DNA of 64,000 nt from Campylobacterales bacterium (GTDB taxonomy: Bacteria > Campylobacterota > Campylobacteria > Campylobacterales > Sulfurimonadaceae). Shown here in pieces: positions 35,752 through 46,815 of the stretch (its first letter is position 1; each line of letters starts with the position of its first letter). A model generated the notes under the pieces. That model searched no databases, was not told the origin of the DNA, and saw nothing but the letters and a program-made list of their open reading frames with translations. The position numbers and the translations under genes were made by a program. The stretch spans positions 1 to 64,000 of the forward strand of contig JAFGVE010000023.1 in NCBI GenBank assembly GCA_016938175.1, in the 5' to 3' direction.

Positions 35752-36253
35752 AGATAACTGCTCCACCTACAATACCCATAAGAAGAGCCGGAAGGTAAAA
35801 CTTCAGCTCTAAAAGGGCATTATTTTTTAAAGCTATAAAACCTAAAATCAAGAATAAATACGGGATGAGTCTATAAAGTGAAAAACCACCTTTTAGTCCA
35901 TGTTTCATACTTGAAAAACTAAAGGTTTTAATTTTTGCTTTTTCCTCTTTTACTATCGTTTTAAGGTCTAACTCTTCAGCAGGCAGTTCATTAAGTACTT
36001 GCTCATCATAAAGTCCATACTTATCATCTATAGTATCAAGAATATCTTCTCGTTCTTCTTCATACTCTCCACTCTCTACTTTTGATAGAATCATATTTTT
36101 ATATGCATATGAAGAGCCTAAAATAATAAATAAGGCACTTAAAAAAGCAATTTGAATATTCATAAAAGTAGCAAATGAGTAAAATAAACTAATTAGTATG
36201 AGAGACTCAAAAACTAAAAAAGTTTTAATACTTTGTAGCACCGTAGTCCTCAT
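35735..36253 (-). CDS. Integral membrane protein of unknown function, hemL cluster
   Basis: About 170 residues. Two hydrophobic helices at the N-terminus (FLVFESLILISLFYSF and IQIAFLSALFIILGSS), an acidic cytoplasmic loop (GEYEEEREDILDTIDDKYG), and two C-terminal helices (LIPYLFLILGFIAL and FYLPALLMGIVGGAVISKR). The ATG at 36253 or the GTG at 36241, preceded by GAGGA, is more likely than more upstream starts that overlap the previous gene deeply. It resembles in size and place the C. jejuni membrane protein next to hemL. Function unknown. Confidence 0.6.
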   Translation of the reverse strand: MRTTVLQSIKTFLVFESLILISLFYSFATFMNIQIAFLSALFIILGSSYAYKNMILSKVESGEYEEEREDILDTIDDKYGLYDEQVLNELPAEELDLKTIVKEEKAKIKTFSFSSMKHGLKGGFSLYRLIPYLFLILGFIALKNNALLELKFYLPALLMGIVGGAVISKRLS

Positions 36254-36545
36254 CATCATCTTCATCAAGCTCTTTTTTAATAGCATAACGTGGCTCATTT
36301 GCAAGCTCTTGCATCTCTTTATACTGCTTAGAGTATGCTTTGTAAACATTTAAAAAAGCAGCAGCAACACCTATAAAAACACCTATCCATAAAGTCCAAG
36401 ATACACCAGTAAGTCCTTTTAACAACCAGCCTATTCCGACACCCATCAAGACGGCAACCACCATTGAAATACCCAAAGAAAGACTATCTGCCGCCTCAAT
36501 AATTGGTTTTATACGAGGTTTTTCTTCTCTATTTTCCTTATCCAT
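36225..36545 (-). CDS. AtpZ/AtpI-family membrane protein
   Basis: 106 residues from the ATG at 36545. Two transmembrane helices ([16 protein letters not shown] and [19 protein letters not shown]) with a short loop and an acidic C-tail, the AtpZ/AtpI pattern. Proteins of this family assist assembly of the ATP synthase c-ring or carry Mg2+/Ca2+; no atp gene is adjacent. It overlaps the hemL end by 8 bp. Confidence 0.7.
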   Translation of the reverse strand: MDKENREEKPRIKPIIEAADSLSLGISMVVAVLMGVGIGWLLKGLTGVSWTLWIGVFIGVAAAFLNVYKAYSKQYKEMQELANEPRYAIKKELDEDDDEDYGATKY

Positions 36546-37830
36546 TTTTAATCGCTTTAAATACTCTTGACGCTGCTGCGATAGTATCTTCAACCATAGC
36601 ATCAGTCACTGCTGTAGAGATAAATCCTGTTTCATACAATGAACAAGCAAAATAAAATCCCTCTTCCAACATTGCTGCATGAAACTTCGCAAAGAGTTCT
36701 GCATCAGATTTAGCGGCATCTGCAAAATTTTTAACAGGTGCCTCATTAAAGAAGAATCCAAACATACTGCCTCTCACATCTATCTGCATAACTATTCCCT
36801 CAGCTTCTGCAGCTTTTTGCATGCCTGTGACAAGTCTTTTTGCACGTTCTTCTAAAACAGCAATAACACGAGCATTATCTTTTAATTTCTTAAGTGCTGC
36901 ATAACCAGCTGCCATTGCTACTGGATTACCACTTAGTGTCCCTGCTTGATATACAGGTCCTTCAGGAGAGAGCATAGCCATAATTTCACGACGTGCACCA
37001 AAAGCACCCACAGGCATACCGCCTCCAATTACTTTTCCAAGTGTTACCATATCAGGCTTTACACCAGTAATTGATTCTGCACCATTTATTGAAGCTCTAA
37101 AACCACTCATGACTTCATCAAAAATCAATAAAGAACCATGTTCATCACAAAGCTGGCGTAATTCATGCAAAAACTCTTTATCAGCAGGAACAAGACCCAT
37201 ATTTCCAGCTATTGGCTCAATAATTACACAAGCAATATTTTTAGAATCTGCAAAGCACTTTTTAACACTCTCAATATTATTATACTCGGCAAGCAGTGTA
37301 TGTTTTGTAAAATCTGCGGGCACACCAGGACTTGAAGGGTTTCCAAATGTTGCCGCACCTGAACCAGCTTCTACTAAAAGTGCATCACTATGACCATGGT
37401 AACATCCAGTGAACTTAATAATGTCATCTTTACCAGTAAAACCTCGAGCAAGACGTATAGCAGACATAACTGCTTCTGTTCCACTACTTACAAAACGCAC
37501 TTTATCTATAGAGTCAAAAAACGATACAACAAGTTTCGCAAGCTCTGTTTCAGCCTCTGTTGGAGCACCAAAACTCAAACCATGTTTTACAGCTTCAATT
37601 ACTGCTGCTTCTATAGACTCATCTCTATGACCAAATATTAGAGGACCCCAAGACTGTACATAATCAACATAACTATTTCCATCAACATCTCGAAGATAAG
37701 CACCCTCACCTTCTGTAATAAAAATAGGCGTTCCCCCTACGCTTCTAAATGCTCTAACCGGAGAGTTCACTCCTCCTGGAATAAGCTCTTGCGCCTCTAA
37801 AAATGCTTTTTGAGATGTTTCTCTACTCAT
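36538..37830 (-). CDS. hemL: Glutamate-1-semialdehyde 2,1-aminomutase
   Basis: PLP enzyme forming 5-aminolaevulinate from GSA in haem synthesis by the C5 pathway. Features are [72 protein letters not shown], and the Schiff-base lysine in [13 protein letters not shown]. 430 residues is typical. Confidence 0.95.
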   Translation of the reverse strand: MSRETSQKAFLEAQELIPGGVNSPVRAFRSVGGTPIFITEGEGAYLRDVDGNSYVDYVQSWGPLIFGHRDESIEAAVIEAVKHGLSFGAPTEAETELAKLVVSFFDSIDKVRFVSSGTEAVMSAIRLARGFTGKDDIIKFTGCYHGHSDALLVEAGSGAATFGNPSSPGVPADFTKHTLLAEYNNIESVKKCFADSKNIACVIIEPIAGNMGLVPADKEFLHELRQLCDEHGSLLIFDEVMSGFRASINGAESITGVKPDMVTLGKVIGGGMPVGAFGARREIMAMLSPEGPVYQAGTLSGNPVAMAAGYAALKKLKDNARVIAVLEERAKRLVTGMQKAAEAEGIVMQIDVRGSMFGFFFNEAPVKNFADAAKSDAELFAKFHAAMLEEGFYFACSLYETGFISTAVTDAMVEDTIAAASRVFKAIKNG

Positions 37831-37861
37831 TTATATAACCTTGCATAATATGATTTTTCCA

Positions 37862-37899
37862 ATTATATCGAAGTAGTATTAATGTTGATTTGATATAAT
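37862..37899. promoter_or_regulatory. Divergent -10 elements of hemL and the TonB-like/RND operon
   Basis: Minus-strand TATAAT over 37867-37862 for hemL and plus-strand TATAAT at 37894-37899 for the TonB-like gene. The two are 26 bp apart. No clear operator (for example TetR-type palindrome) is seen for the pump. Confidence 0.5.
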
Positions 37900-37928
37900 C
37901 TGCCAAATAAAAAATAAATGGGTTTTTT

Positions 37929-38807
37929 TTGAGTAGATCTTCTTTTGCACTATTTGTAGCACTCTTAATTCATCTCGTCATTCTTCTACTCCTTTGGATT
38001 ATTTTAACCCTCTCTCCACAGCCGCCAAAAGAACAGCCAGAAGAGAAAAGACTTAAAATCTCTCTTAAAGAATTACCAAAAAAATATAAAGACTCAGGGC
38101 TTACAAAAGAGAAAATTACACCTCCAAAGGTAGCTCCTCCTATGCCAAAAGGTTCACAACTTAAGGAGATAGTACAGCAACAAGTTAGGTTAAACCCGCA
38201 AGCAACACCAAAAACTCCAAAACTCAATCCACCTAAAAAAGTGCAAGAAACAAAGGTTACAAAACCAAAAATTGAACCTCTTCCACCGAAAAAGCCTTAT
38301 ATTCCATTACTCGCAAAAACCGAAGAAAAAAATACAACAAAAGAGAGCAAAGATAAAAGTGTAAATAGTGATCCTATGGCATGGCTTAGTGAAGACAGAT
38401 CAACTGAACAAAATGAAAATAAAAAAAATAATGCTAACTCTGGAAGCAATGTATCAAGCGATTTAAAAGAACTTTATGGTGAAGAATTTGGAAAACTCTC
38501 TCCAGGACAGCAAAAATATATTTTGGATAATCAAGAATATATGCGACGTGTTACACAACAAGTTCTTAATAGAGTTGCAAGGGTCAATCTTGATGGAAGC
38601 CTTAACGTAAATAGAAATAATGTGGTGGAGTTTTATCTTCATCCAAACGGTGATATGAGTGATTTTAGATTTCTCTCAAAAAGTGGTTACTATACACTTG
38701 ATGATATCACAAAAGAGACTATAGAGTATGCCTATAGTAAATACCCAAGACCGACTGAAAAGACATTAATACGCTATAATGTTTACTATCATTTATCACG
38801 ATACTAA
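37929..38807 (+). CDS. TonB-like energy-transducer protein
   Basis: N-terminal membrane helix (FALFVALLIHLVILLLLWII), then a long Pro/Lys-rich linker (about residues 35-125) and a C-terminal domain of ~90 residues (VVEFYLHPNGDMSDFRFLSK, then ITKETIEYAYSKYPRP) like TonB_C. It starts with TTG after a run of eight T; the ribosome-binding site is poor. No ExbB/ExbD or receptor is adjacent. It heads the RND pump operon (15 bp to the next gene). Confidence 0.75.
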   Translation: MSRSSFALFVALLIHLVILLLLWIILTLSPQPPKEQPEEKRLKISLKELPKKYKDSGLTKEKITPPKVAPPMPKGSQLKEIVQQQVRLNPQATPKTPKLNPPKKVQETKVTKPKIEPLPPKKPYIPLLAKTEEKNTTKESKDKSVNSDPMAWLSEDRSTEQNENKKNNANSGSNVSSDLKELYGEEFGKLSPGQQKYILDNQEYMRRVTQQVLNRVARVNLDGSLNVNRNNVVEFYLHPNGDMSDFRFLSKSGYYTLDDITKETIEYAYSKYPRPTEKTLIRYNVYYHLSRY

Positions 38808-38822
38808 ACAGGAAGCAATATA

Positions 38823-39983
38823 ATGAAAACGTCTCTCTCTGTTGGGATGCTTACTCTACTCCTATTTTTAGGCTGTAGCCAAGAGAAGCAAACAACAACG
38901 CAACAAACAATTCCTCCACTCCCAGTTGAAACAATCACTGTCAAAAAAGAAAAAATTCCAATTTGGAAAAGCTATACAGGTATGACTAAAGCCAGTAGTG
39001 ATCAAGATGTTAAGGCAAGAGTCTCTGGAGTTCTTGAAGCAATTTATTTTAAAGATGGGCAATATGTTACAAAAGGACAAAAGCTTTTTAAAATAGAACA
39101 AGGAGAGTACTTAGCTGCTCTTGATGCTGCCAAAGCAAAAAAAAGGCAAGATGAAGCATCCCTAGCGCTTGCAAAAGCCGATGTAAAAAGATATATGCCT
39201 CTTGTACAAGAGGGACTTGCACCACGTGCAACACTTGAACAGTACCAAGCTCAAGAAGCTGCTCTTGAGGCTGCAATTGCTGGAGATATTGCACAAATAC
39301 AAAAAGCTGAACTCGAACTAAGCTACACAATAATTCATGCACCAATTAATGGTAATGCAAGTGCAAGAGCTGTAGATGTTGGAAACCTTGTAGGACAAGG
39401 TGAAGCTACACTACTTACTACAATTGTAAACATAGACCCTATTTACGCTTACTTTTCCCCCTCTCAAGCAGATGCAGACCTTTTTGGAAAATACAAAAGT
39501 AAAGAGAAACCAGATGCATTTGCAGAAGTTCCAAATGCAAACACAAAAGTAAGACTGAAAGGTTTTGTTGATTTTGAAAATAATAGCATCGATCCACTTA
39601 CATCTACGCTGACTATGCGTGCAACCTTAGACAACAAAGAGCATAAAGTTCTTCCTGGAACCTTTGTATATGTAAATCTATTCATTAGTGATAAATATGA
39701 ATTTTTGATGATTCCTCCAAAAGTTATATTTAATGACCAATTAGGGAGTTATGTATATATCGTAGATAATAATGCAACACTGCAAAGAGCAGATATCAAG
39801 ACAAACTACTCTAACAAGTACTATGTAAGTATTACAGAGGGACTAAAAGATGGAGATAAAATCGCAGTCTCTGCTCTTATGAAACTCAAACCAGGGAGAG
39901 AAGTAAGTGCTACTGATGTCACAAAAACAAAAGGTATCAAGGCAATTTTACAAGAGAACAATCTTTTAGTACAGGAAAAATAG
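38823..39983 (+). CDS. RND efflux periplasmic adaptor lipoprotein (AcrA/CmeA-like)
   Basis: Lipoprotein signal with Cys18 (LLFLGC). The membrane-fusion-protein layout is visible: beta-barrel/lipoyl halves (QDVKARVSGVLEAIYFKDGQ and IIHAPINGNASARAVDVGNL), a helical hairpin between them (~95-160), and a C-terminal beta-barrel (ADIKTNYSNKYYVSITEGLK). It joins the inner-membrane pump to the outer-membrane channel. The pump gene begins at the next base after its stop. Confidence 0.9.
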   Translation: MKTSLSVGMLTLLLFLGCSQEKQTTTQQTIPPLPVETITVKKEKIPIWKSYTGMTKASSDQDVKARVSGVLEAIYFKDGQYVTKGQKLFKIEQGEYLAALDAAKAKKRQDEASLALAKADVKRYMPLVQEGLAPRATLEQYQAQEAALEAAIAGDIAQIQKAELELSYTIIHAPINGNASARAVDVGNLVGQGEATLLTTIVNIDPIYAYFSPSQADADLFGKYKSKEKPDAFAEVPNANTKVRLKGFVDFENNSIDPLTSTLTMRATLDNKEHKVLPGTFVYVNLFISDKYEFLMIPPKVIFNDQLGSYVYIVDNNATLQRADIKTNYSNKYYVSITEGLKDGDKIAVSALMKLKPGREVSATDVTKTKGIKAILQENNLLVQEK

Positions 39984-42900
39984 ATGTTTTCTGTTACTTT
40001 TATTAAAAGACCTATTTTAGCGATTGTCATCTCTTTAATTATCATTACTGGTGGATTGGTATCTTTAGTTGTTTTACCTATTTCAGAGTATCCGGATGTA
40101 GCACCACCAACTGTCAGTGTGACTGCAACTTACACAGGGGCAAATGCTTACGTCGTAGAAGACACCGTCACAAGAGTTTTGGAAGATAAGCTCAATGGGA
40201 TTAAAGGTGTAATCTATATGGAATCCTCTTCTGCTGCTAATGGAAAATCTAGTATCAATGTCTATTTTGAACCAGGCTACGATATAGATATAGGTGCAGT
40301 CGACGTACAAAACAAAGTCTCTACTGCAACTGCATCACTGCCTGCAGAAGTAACGGCTCAAGGAGTTATTGTTGATAAAAAGTCTCCTTCGATTGTATGT
40401 CTTATTGCAATTAGTGGGGATGACAGATATGATGGAAGTTTTCTCTCCAATTTTGTAAATATCAATGTTTTAGATGAAATAAAACGTATTCCCGGTGTGG
40501 GAAAAGCTGAAAACATGGGAGAAAAAAAATACGCTATACGTATTTGGTTGAATCCAGATAAATTAGCAGCACTGCAAATGACACCTATGGAAGTTATAAA
40601 TGCTATCAAATCACAAAACAAACAAGCTTCTATAGGGAAAATTGGTGGAACTCCAAGCTATGATAATCAAAAACAGGAGTTTATTCTCTCTACTCAAGGA
40701 AGACTCTCCGATGTTCCAGAGTTTGAAAAAATTGTTCTAAAATATAAAAAAGATGGCTCTTTAGTTTACTTAAGCGATGTCTCAAAAGTTGAGCTAGGAA
40801 GTGAGTTTTACGACTGGAATGCCATAAGTGCAAAAAAACCTGCAGGTCTTATTGGAGTCTATCAGCTTGGTGATGCAAATGCACTCGAAATTAGGCAAAA
40901 GATTGAAGAGACTATGAAACGTTTGGAGAGTAGGTTTCCTGAGGGTGTAACCTATGCAGTACCTTATGACACAACGAAGTATGTTGCCGTAGCTATAGAT
41001 AATGTTGTAAATAACCTTTTTATGGCTGTTGCTCTCGTTGTGTTAATTATATTTATTTTTCTTGGTTCTTGGCGTCCAACGGTCATTGCCTCTGTTGCTA
41101 TTCCAGTATCTCTTATAGGTGCTTTTATGGCAATGAAACTAGCCGGTGGATTTAGTATAAACTTCCTTACTCTCTTTGGACTTATTTTGGCCATAGGAAT
41201 TGTTGTTGACGACGTTATTTTAGTTGTTGAAAATGTTGAAGTTATTATGTATAGAGAACCTGAACTTACAATGCCTCAAGTGGTTAAAAAGGCCATGATA
41301 GAGCTTATTGGACCAATTATATCTACAACACTCGTTCTTGTTGCGGTGTTTGTGCCTGTATCACTACTCCCTGGTATAACCGGTGCGCTCTACCAACAGT
41401 TTGCTCTTACAATATCTTTTGCCGTTATGGTATCTTCACTTAATGCATTGACACTCTCTCCAGCAATTAGTGCAATTATTATTAAACGTAGAAAAGAGGG
41501 AGAAACCAAGTTTGTTCTTTTTGAAAAGTTTGATATTTTATTTGACTGGTTGACAGAAAAATATAAGAGTGTTATTACTTACTTTGTAAAAATTCGTTAC
41601 TTTATAATTCTTGTCATGGGCTCTATTTTTTATCTTATGTACTATCTCTTTAGCATTACACCAACAGGTTTCGTACCTTCTGAAGATAAAGGTGTATTAA
41701 TGGTTTCTATTAACGGGAAACCTGGAACTTCTATATCTCAAACAGTAAAAATAAGAAAAGATGTTGAAGATATTATTTACAAGATTAAAGGTGTCGAAAA
41801 TATAATTAGTATTGAAGGGTATAATATTATTACATCTTCTATAGATGGTTCAGCACTTGCAATGTTCGTCTCTTTAAAAGATTGGAGTGAACGTACTACT
41901 AAAGAGGAGAGTGTTTATGGAATCATCAAACAGATTCAACAAAAAACAGCCTCTATAAGTGAAGCAAATGTAGCTGCCTTTAATATGCCTGGTATCCCAG
42001 GTGTTGGAAATGTAGGTGGTTTTGACTTTAGACTTCAGGACTATTTATCTGGTGATTTAAATACTTTTCAATACTATGCAAGTGAAATTATTAAAGAAGC
42101 TATAAAAGATCCTAGAATAGCTTACGCATTTACAACATTTGCTACTAACTATCCAATGTATGACATAAAAATAAACAGAGAAAAAGCAAATGCAATGGGT
42201 GTAAATATATCTGACCTCTTTACAACTATGCAGGCCTATTTAGGTTCTATATATGTAAATGATTTTACAAAATTTGGAAAAGTATTTCGTGTTTTTGTAC
42301 AAGCAGATAAAGAGTTTAGAAGTTCAAAAGAAGACATAAATAAACTCTTTGTAAGAAACGTCAATGGAAAAATGGTTCCACTAAGTGCACTTTTAGAAGT
42401 CAAAGATATGATTGCACCACAAAACCTTACTCACTTTAACATGTACAGAAATATACAGATAAATGGTTCCGCTGCACCAGGATATAGCTCTGGTGATTCA
42501 ATGAAGGCTATGGAAGAGATAGCACAAAAAGTACTTCCTGCCTCTTATGGATACGAATGGGCAGGTATGAGTTATCAAGAGAAACTAGCAGGAAATGCTC
42601 AGATATATGTTGTCATATTTGTCCTCCTTGTCGTATTTTTGGTGCTCTCTGCACAATATGAATCATGGATACTCCCTTTGATGATTTTACTCTCAGTGCC
42701 GATGGTTGTAGCAGGTGCCGTTGGAGGTCTTCATGCAGTCGGCTTGCCATTAAATACCTTTGCACAGGTAGGTCTTGTTTTACTTGTGGCACTGGCCGCT
42801 AAAAACGCCATTCTAATTGTAGAATTTGCAAAAGAACAAAGAGAAAGTGGAATAAGCATTATAGAATCTGCTATTAATGCAGGTACACTACGTTTTAGAG

Positions 42901-43130
42901 CAATTATGATGACAATTCTTTCGTTTTTATTTGGAATTTTTCCTCTTGCCTTTGCTACAGGTGCGGGTGCAATGACGCAGATGTCTATAGGTATAGTTCT
43001 TCTTTTCGGTATGGTCGCAGCCACGTTTATATCTACTCTCTTTGTTCCCGTTTTATATGTATTACTTGAAAGTATGCGTGAAAAATTTGTGAGTGTTGAA
43101 GATGAAGTAGCTAGAAGGGAGTCAATCTAA
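39984..43130 (+). CDS. RND multidrug efflux transporter, HAE1 family (AcrB/CmeB-like)
   Basis: 1048 residues, 12 transmembrane helices in two halves with large periplasmic loops. The N-terminus [20 protein letters not shown] and the proton-relay aspartates in TM4 ([15 protein letters not shown]) mark the HAE1 type. Further matches are [24 protein letters not shown] [23 protein letters not shown], and the TM10 lysine in [17 protein letters not shown]. It exports drugs, bile salts or other hydrophobic compounds; substrates unknown. It overlaps the TolC-like gene by one base. Confidence 0.93.
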   Translation: MFSVTFIKRPILAIVISLIIITGGLVSLVVLPISEYPDVAPPTVSVTATYTGANAYVVEDTVTRVLEDKLNGIKGVIYMESSSAANGKSSINVYFEPGYDIDIGAVDVQNKVSTATASLPAEVTAQGVIVDKKSPSIVCLIAISGDDRYDGSFLSNFVNINVLDEIKRIPGVGKAENMGEKKYAIRIWLNPDKLAALQMTPMEVINAIKSQNKQASIGKIGGTPSYDNQKQEFILSTQGRLSDVPEFEKIVLKYKKDGSLVYLSDVSKVELGSEFYDWNAISAKKPAGLIGVYQLGDANALEIRQKIEETMKRLESRFPEGVTYAVPYDTTKYVAVAIDNVVNNLFMAVALVVLIIFIFLGSWRPTVIASVAIPVSLIGAFMAMKLAGGFSINFLTLFGLILAIGIVVDDVILVVENVEVIMYREPELTMPQVVKKAMIELIGPIISTTLVLVAVFVPVSLLPGITGALYQQFALTISFAVMVSSLNALTLSPAISAIIIKRRKEGETKFVLFEKFDILFDWLTEKYKSVITYFVKIRYFIILVMGSIFYLMYYLFSITPTGFVPSEDKGVLMVSINGKPGTSISQTVKIRKDVEDIIYKIKGVENIISIEGYNIITSSIDGSALAMFVSLKDWSERTTKEESVYGIIKQIQQKTASISEANVAAFNMPGIPGVGNVGGFDFRLQDYLSGDLNTFQYYASEIIKEAIKDPRIAYAFTTFATNYPMYDIKINREKANAMGVNISDLFTTMQAYLGSIYVNDFTKFGKVFRVFVQADKEFRSSKEDINKLFVRNVNGKMVPLSALLEVKDMIAPQNLTHFNMYRNIQINGSAAPGYSSGDSMKAMEEIAQKVLPASYGYEWAGMSYQEKLAGNAQIYVVIFVLLVVFLVLSAQYESWILPLMILLSVPMVVAGAVGGLHAVGLPLNTFAQVGLVLLVALAAKNAILIVEFAKEQRESGISIIESAINAGTLRFRAIMMTILSFLFGIFPLAFATGAGAMTQMSIGIVLLFGMVAATFISTLFVPVLYVLLESMREKFVSVEDEVARRESI

Positions 43131-44431
43131 TGAAAACAAATCATGTAACAAAATATCTGCTCAGTGCTTCTCTTATTGTTAATCTTCAAGCACAGACATT
43201 CACCATTGATGAGCTCATTATGCTCTCTTTAGAAAACTCTCCTGACCTGCAAGTGAGCCATTTAAACTATAAAGCATCACAAAGCCGTTATGACAGTGCA
43301 TTTGCAAGCTATCTACCTCAAGTGGACTTGTTGGCTAGTGGCGGAAAAATTGCGATGAGTGATATGGCAAATCCAGCCTCAAATACTCTCTTAGAAGACA
43401 CTCTTCTTCTAGGAAAACTCTCAGTAAATCAAATCCTGTATGATTTTGGAAAAAGAGGTGGTAATGTTGATAATCTTGAATATAGATCTCAAGCTTACAA
43501 CTTCCAAGACAAACAAAATATCAGTAATAAAATAAAAGATGTTAAAGGTGCATACTATACTGTACTTAAAACAGCAGCCCTCATAGATGTACAAAAAGAG
43601 AATGTTAAACTCAATGAGGCACAGGTTTATCGTTCGCAAAAATACTTTGAAGCAGGTATCCGTACAAAAATAGATGTTTCCGATGCAAAAGTCTTTCTAA
43701 TTCAAGCAAAATTACAACTCAAAAACGTCGAATATGAGCTTAAATCAGCTTATGCACTTTTAGATAAAACTGTTGGTTTTTTAGATACCCAAGAAGAGTA
43801 CTCTCTTCAAACGCAAAAACTCAATCTCAACACACTCTATAATAGCCTTTATCAGTACGACCTATCACTTCAAGAATCCATAGACTTTGCATACAAAAAT
43901 AGAGCTGAATTGCAAAAATATGCTATGGAGATTGAGGCTTCGACATCAAAAATCGAGCAATTTGATTCAGAATACTATCCTGAGCTCTTTTTAAGTGCAG
44001 ACTATACAAAACAACAACTTGACACACTCAGTTCATTTACACCTGAAGACCAATGGCAAGCTACAGTAAATCTTAACTGGAATCTTTATGCTGGTGGTGC
44101 TAGCAATGCTCGAGTAGAAGAGAGTAAACTTCTTACCAAAAGTTCAGAGTATCAATACACCTACTCTAAACTGGCAATCAAAAAAGAGATAACGGACGCG
44201 TATATCAACGTTAACAGATCAAAAGATTTTGTAGAATTAGCACAATCTCTTGTACAAGTATCTGCACAAAAGTTTGAACAAGCATCAAAACGTTATGAAC
44301 ATGGTCTTTCAGACTATATAGAACTTCAACAAGCACGACAAGAGTATATAGATGCTAAAGCAAAGCTTGTGGCTGATTACTATGACTACTATATAGCCAT
44401 TGCTAATTTAGATAATGCGATTGGTAAATAA
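43130..44431 (+). CDS. Outer-membrane efflux channel, TolC family (CmeC-like)
   Basis: 433 residues with an N-terminal signal ending near LQAQT and two structural repeats of coiled-coil helices (LIMLSLENSPDLQVSHLNYK; FGKRGGNVDNLEYRSQAYN; RSQKYFEAGIRTKIDVSDAK; RYEHGLSDYIELQQARQEY). It forms the trimeric outer-membrane exit of the pump encoded just upstream. Last gene of the operon; a hairpin follows. Confidence 0.9.
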   Translation: MKTNHVTKYLLSASLIVNLQAQTFTIDELIMLSLENSPDLQVSHLNYKASQSRYDSAFASYLPQVDLLASGGKIAMSDMANPASNTLLEDTLLLGKLSVNQILYDFGKRGGNVDNLEYRSQAYNFQDKQNISNKIKDVKGAYYTVLKTAALIDVQKENVKLNEAQVYRSQKYFEAGIRTKIDVSDAKVFLIQAKLQLKNVEYELKSAYALLDKTVGFLDTQEEYSLQTQKLNLNTLYNSLYQYDLSLQESIDFAYKNRAELQKYAMEIEASTSKIEQFDSEYYPELFLSADYTKQQLDTLSSFTPEDQWQATVNLNWNLYAGGASNARVEESKLLTKSSEYQYTYSKLAIKKEITDAYINVNRSKDFVELAQSLVQVSAQKFEQASKRYEHGLSDYIELQQARQEYIDAKAKLVADYYDYYIAIANLDNAIGK

Positions 44432-44453
44432 TAGGGGAAAGAGAATAAACTAA

Positions 44454-44478
44454 AGTATAGAACCTTATGTTCTATACT
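44454..44478. terminator. Bidirectional terminator between the TolC-like gene and the chemoreceptor
   Basis: Perfect 10-bp stem AGTATAGAAC / GTTCTATACT with loop CTTAT. The MCP stop codon lies in the loop. Confidence 0.75.
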
Positions 44479-46732
44479 CATTGAGTAGTGCATTAAGTTG
44501 TGCTGTCATGTCAGATAGATTATCTGAAGCTTTAGCAATCCCCTCAACACTTTTAGCATTTTGTGAAGATATTTCATTGATTTTTTCAACTTGAGAAATC
44601 ATATGATCTATTGTTTTTGAATTTGCAACATAACCCTCAACAGTTTTTTCTACTTTGATAACTGATGACTGCATAGCATTTACACTATTGTCAATTTCTA
44701 CTTCAACATTTTCTGCATTGCTTGAAAGCTCTTCAATTTTATTTGCATTATCAGATATCTGATCACTTGTATCTTGAACAGACTGTACAATAATGCTAAT
44801 AGTTGCGTTTATCTCAGAAAGGGACTTTTGTGTTCTCTCAGCTAATTTTCTTACTTCATCAGCAACAACCGCAAAACCACGTCCATGTTCACCTGCACGA
44901 GCCGCTTCAATAGCAGCATTTAAAGCAAGTAAATTTGTCTGATCAGCAATATCAGATATAACACTTAGAACTTCTTTTACTTGTTGTGTATCATGAGAGA
45001 GCTGTTGAAGCTTTTGTGCCATCTCACTTTCAACTTGTGAACGATCATAAACTTCTGATGCCAGCTCTTTAATACTCTCATTTGCTACAAGAAGCTGCTT
45101 ACCAGTCTCTTCAATTTCAGACTTCACGCTCTGTGCATCATTAATAGCAACTTTAAGTACCTCTTGGAGTGCATTTCCTTCCTCGGTTACACCAGAAACA
45201 ATATCTGCTTCTTTAATTGCCTTACCTTTAATCTCTCCTGATGTTTCAGAAAGATTATCAGCTATGGAAGCATTCTCTTTTGACATCTGTTTTGCTTTAT
45301 CAACAGTTACACGTACCTTTTCTATAAATGCATTAATATTTGAACTTACTTCATGCATCTCATCACCCTGTGCCATCACAATATGACTCGTCAAGTCACC
45401 TTCACCTTTTGCAAGACCATATGCAGCTTCTTGCAGTAAAGTCAATTTGTTAATAACAAGTTTTTGAATCGCTATAACCATTACTAAAATAAGTACAACA
45501 ATAATCACAAAAGCTAAGATTGAGATAACATTTCTCGCTTCTATAACGCTTGCAAGTGCTTCGTCTTCATTCATTTGAACAACTACACCCCATTTTGCTC
45601 CAAAAAAGTTTACAGGTGTAAAAGCATTTATAACACTTTTACCCTCATAATCTTTTACAAGCATAGCACCTGATTCACCCGCAATAACTTTCTCCGCAGC
45701 CGGCGTATCAACTTTAAATATGTCTATAGTAGTATGAAACTTTTGTACTAGCTCATTATTAATAGTCTCTACAAAACGACTATCAGTTTTCATGAACTTA
45801 TCTTGTCCAATTAAAAATGCCTCTCCGGTCTCACCAAGACCTGCTTCGTCAAACTTGCCTTGAAAATTCATTGTTTGATTTAAAGCGCCTATTGGGAGTT
45901 GAAAAATGAGTGCACCTTCAAGATCTTCATGAAAATAAAGTGGCGTCGCTAAAAATGAAGCTGGTTTGTTAAAGCTAGGTTCATACGGTGCAAAATCATC
46001 AAAAGCCACTTTTCCTGACTCAAGTTTCATAGCCTTGTTATAAACACGTGCAAGTCCGCTATCTTTGTAAGGACCAGTTAAAAGATTTGTCCCAAAATCA
46101 CGCTCTTTTTTTACACTATAAACAATAACACCGTCACCATTTACTAAAAAAATATCATAAAGACCAAACTCATCCAAAATTGCTTTAAATTTTCTGTGAT
46201 ACAGAGCATGCTGTTTTGAATAGTCATCTTTATGACCCTTATTTTGATGCAGTTCATCTTTATGTCCATCAGGATTTTCATTTTCTAAAATATAAAGAGC
46301 CTGTGCTAATTTTCCCAAATTTGTAGTAGGCAAATATTCACCTGTTACTTTTTTTGCGCTTACACCGGGAAACTCAAAGTTAACTTTTGAGAGATAATTT
46401 TCACTATAATCTTTTTCTAACTGTGCAGTTACTTCGTCAATATCCAAGTCAACTTCATCTTCAAAAAGTTCAAAGGCATCATTAAGACCCCAAAGTGTCT
46501 GAACAGTATTTATATCCCCTGCATTAGAGATAATTAAACCTTGAAAAAACTTCGTAAAATCAACGATACCTTCAGCCTTTGCCTCAGCAATGCTACTCAA
46601 CTGATCCATTCTTGCTTTAATAATTGCATCTGAAGATTTATTCACTGCAACAATCGCTATAGATATACCAAGTAAAACTAAACCTGCAACCGTTAATGCA
46701 ACAAGTTTAAATTTAATACTCTTAAAATTCAT
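44465..46732 (-). CDS. Methyl-accepting chemotaxis protein with a periplasmic Cache-type sensor
   Basis: 755 residues. TM1 at ~9-30 ([20 protein letters not shown]), a large periplasmic region (~30-400) with a Cache-like part ([40 protein letters not shown]), and TM2 at ~405-425. A HAMP domain follows, and a signalling hairpin with the tip [20 protein letters not shown] then [18 protein letters not shown]. The ligand is not predictable. Preceded by a TATAAT promoter on the minus strand. Confidence 0.92.
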   Translation of the reverse strand: MNFKSIKFKLVALTVAGLVLLGISIAIVAVNKSSDAIIKARMDQLSSIAEAKAEGIVDFTKFFQGLIISNAGDINTVQTLWGLNDAFELFEDEVDLDIDEVTAQLEKDYSENYLSKVNFEFPGVSAKKVTGEYLPTTNLGKLAQALYILENENPDGHKDELHQNKGHKDDYSKQHALYHRKFKAILDEFGLYDIFLVNGDGVIVYSVKKERDFGTNLLTGPYKDSGLARVYNKAMKLESGKVAFDDFAPYEPSFNKPASFLATPLYFHEDLEGALIFQLPIGALNQTMNFQGKFDEAGLGETGEAFLIGQDKFMKTDSRFVETINNELVQKFHTTIDIFKVDTPAAEKVIAGESGAMLVKDYEGKSVINAFTPVNFFGAKWGVVVQMNEDEALASVIEARNVISILAFVIIVVLILVMVIAIQKLVINKLTLLQEAAYGLAKGEGDLTSHIVMAQGDEMHEVSSNINAFIEKVRVTVDKAKQMSKENASIADNLSETSGEIKGKAIKEADIVSGVTEEGNALQEVLKVAINDAQSVKSEIEETGKQLLVANESIKELASEVYDRSQVESEMAQKLQQLSHDTQQVKEVLSVISDIADQTNLLALNAAIEAARAGEHGRGFAVVADEVRKLAERTQKSLSEINATISIIVQSVQDTSDQISDNANKIEELSSNAENVEVEIDNSVNAMQSSVIKVEKTVEGYVANSKTIDHMISQVEKINEISSQNAKSVEGIAKASDNLSDMTAQLNALLNEYRT

Positions 46733-46764
46733 ACGCTCTCCCTTGAGAAATTCAAATCATAGAG

Positions 46765-46770
46765 ATTATA
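46765..46770 (-). promoter_or_regulatory. -10 element for the chemoreceptor gene
   Basis: Minus strand GCTATAATC, about 33 bp before the ATG, with AAGGGAGAGC as a strong ribosome-binding site. No sigma-28 motif is present. Confidence 0.5.
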
Positions 46771-46815
46771 GCATCACTTTTACTTAACAAGCTTAATTAA
46801 ATAGAATAACTTAAT

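Noticed and set aside
39088..39345. Leu/Gln-rich minus-strand frame inside the adaptor gene
   Set aside because: Composition follows the Ala/Lys/Glu-rich adaptor codons read in reverse; a shadow.
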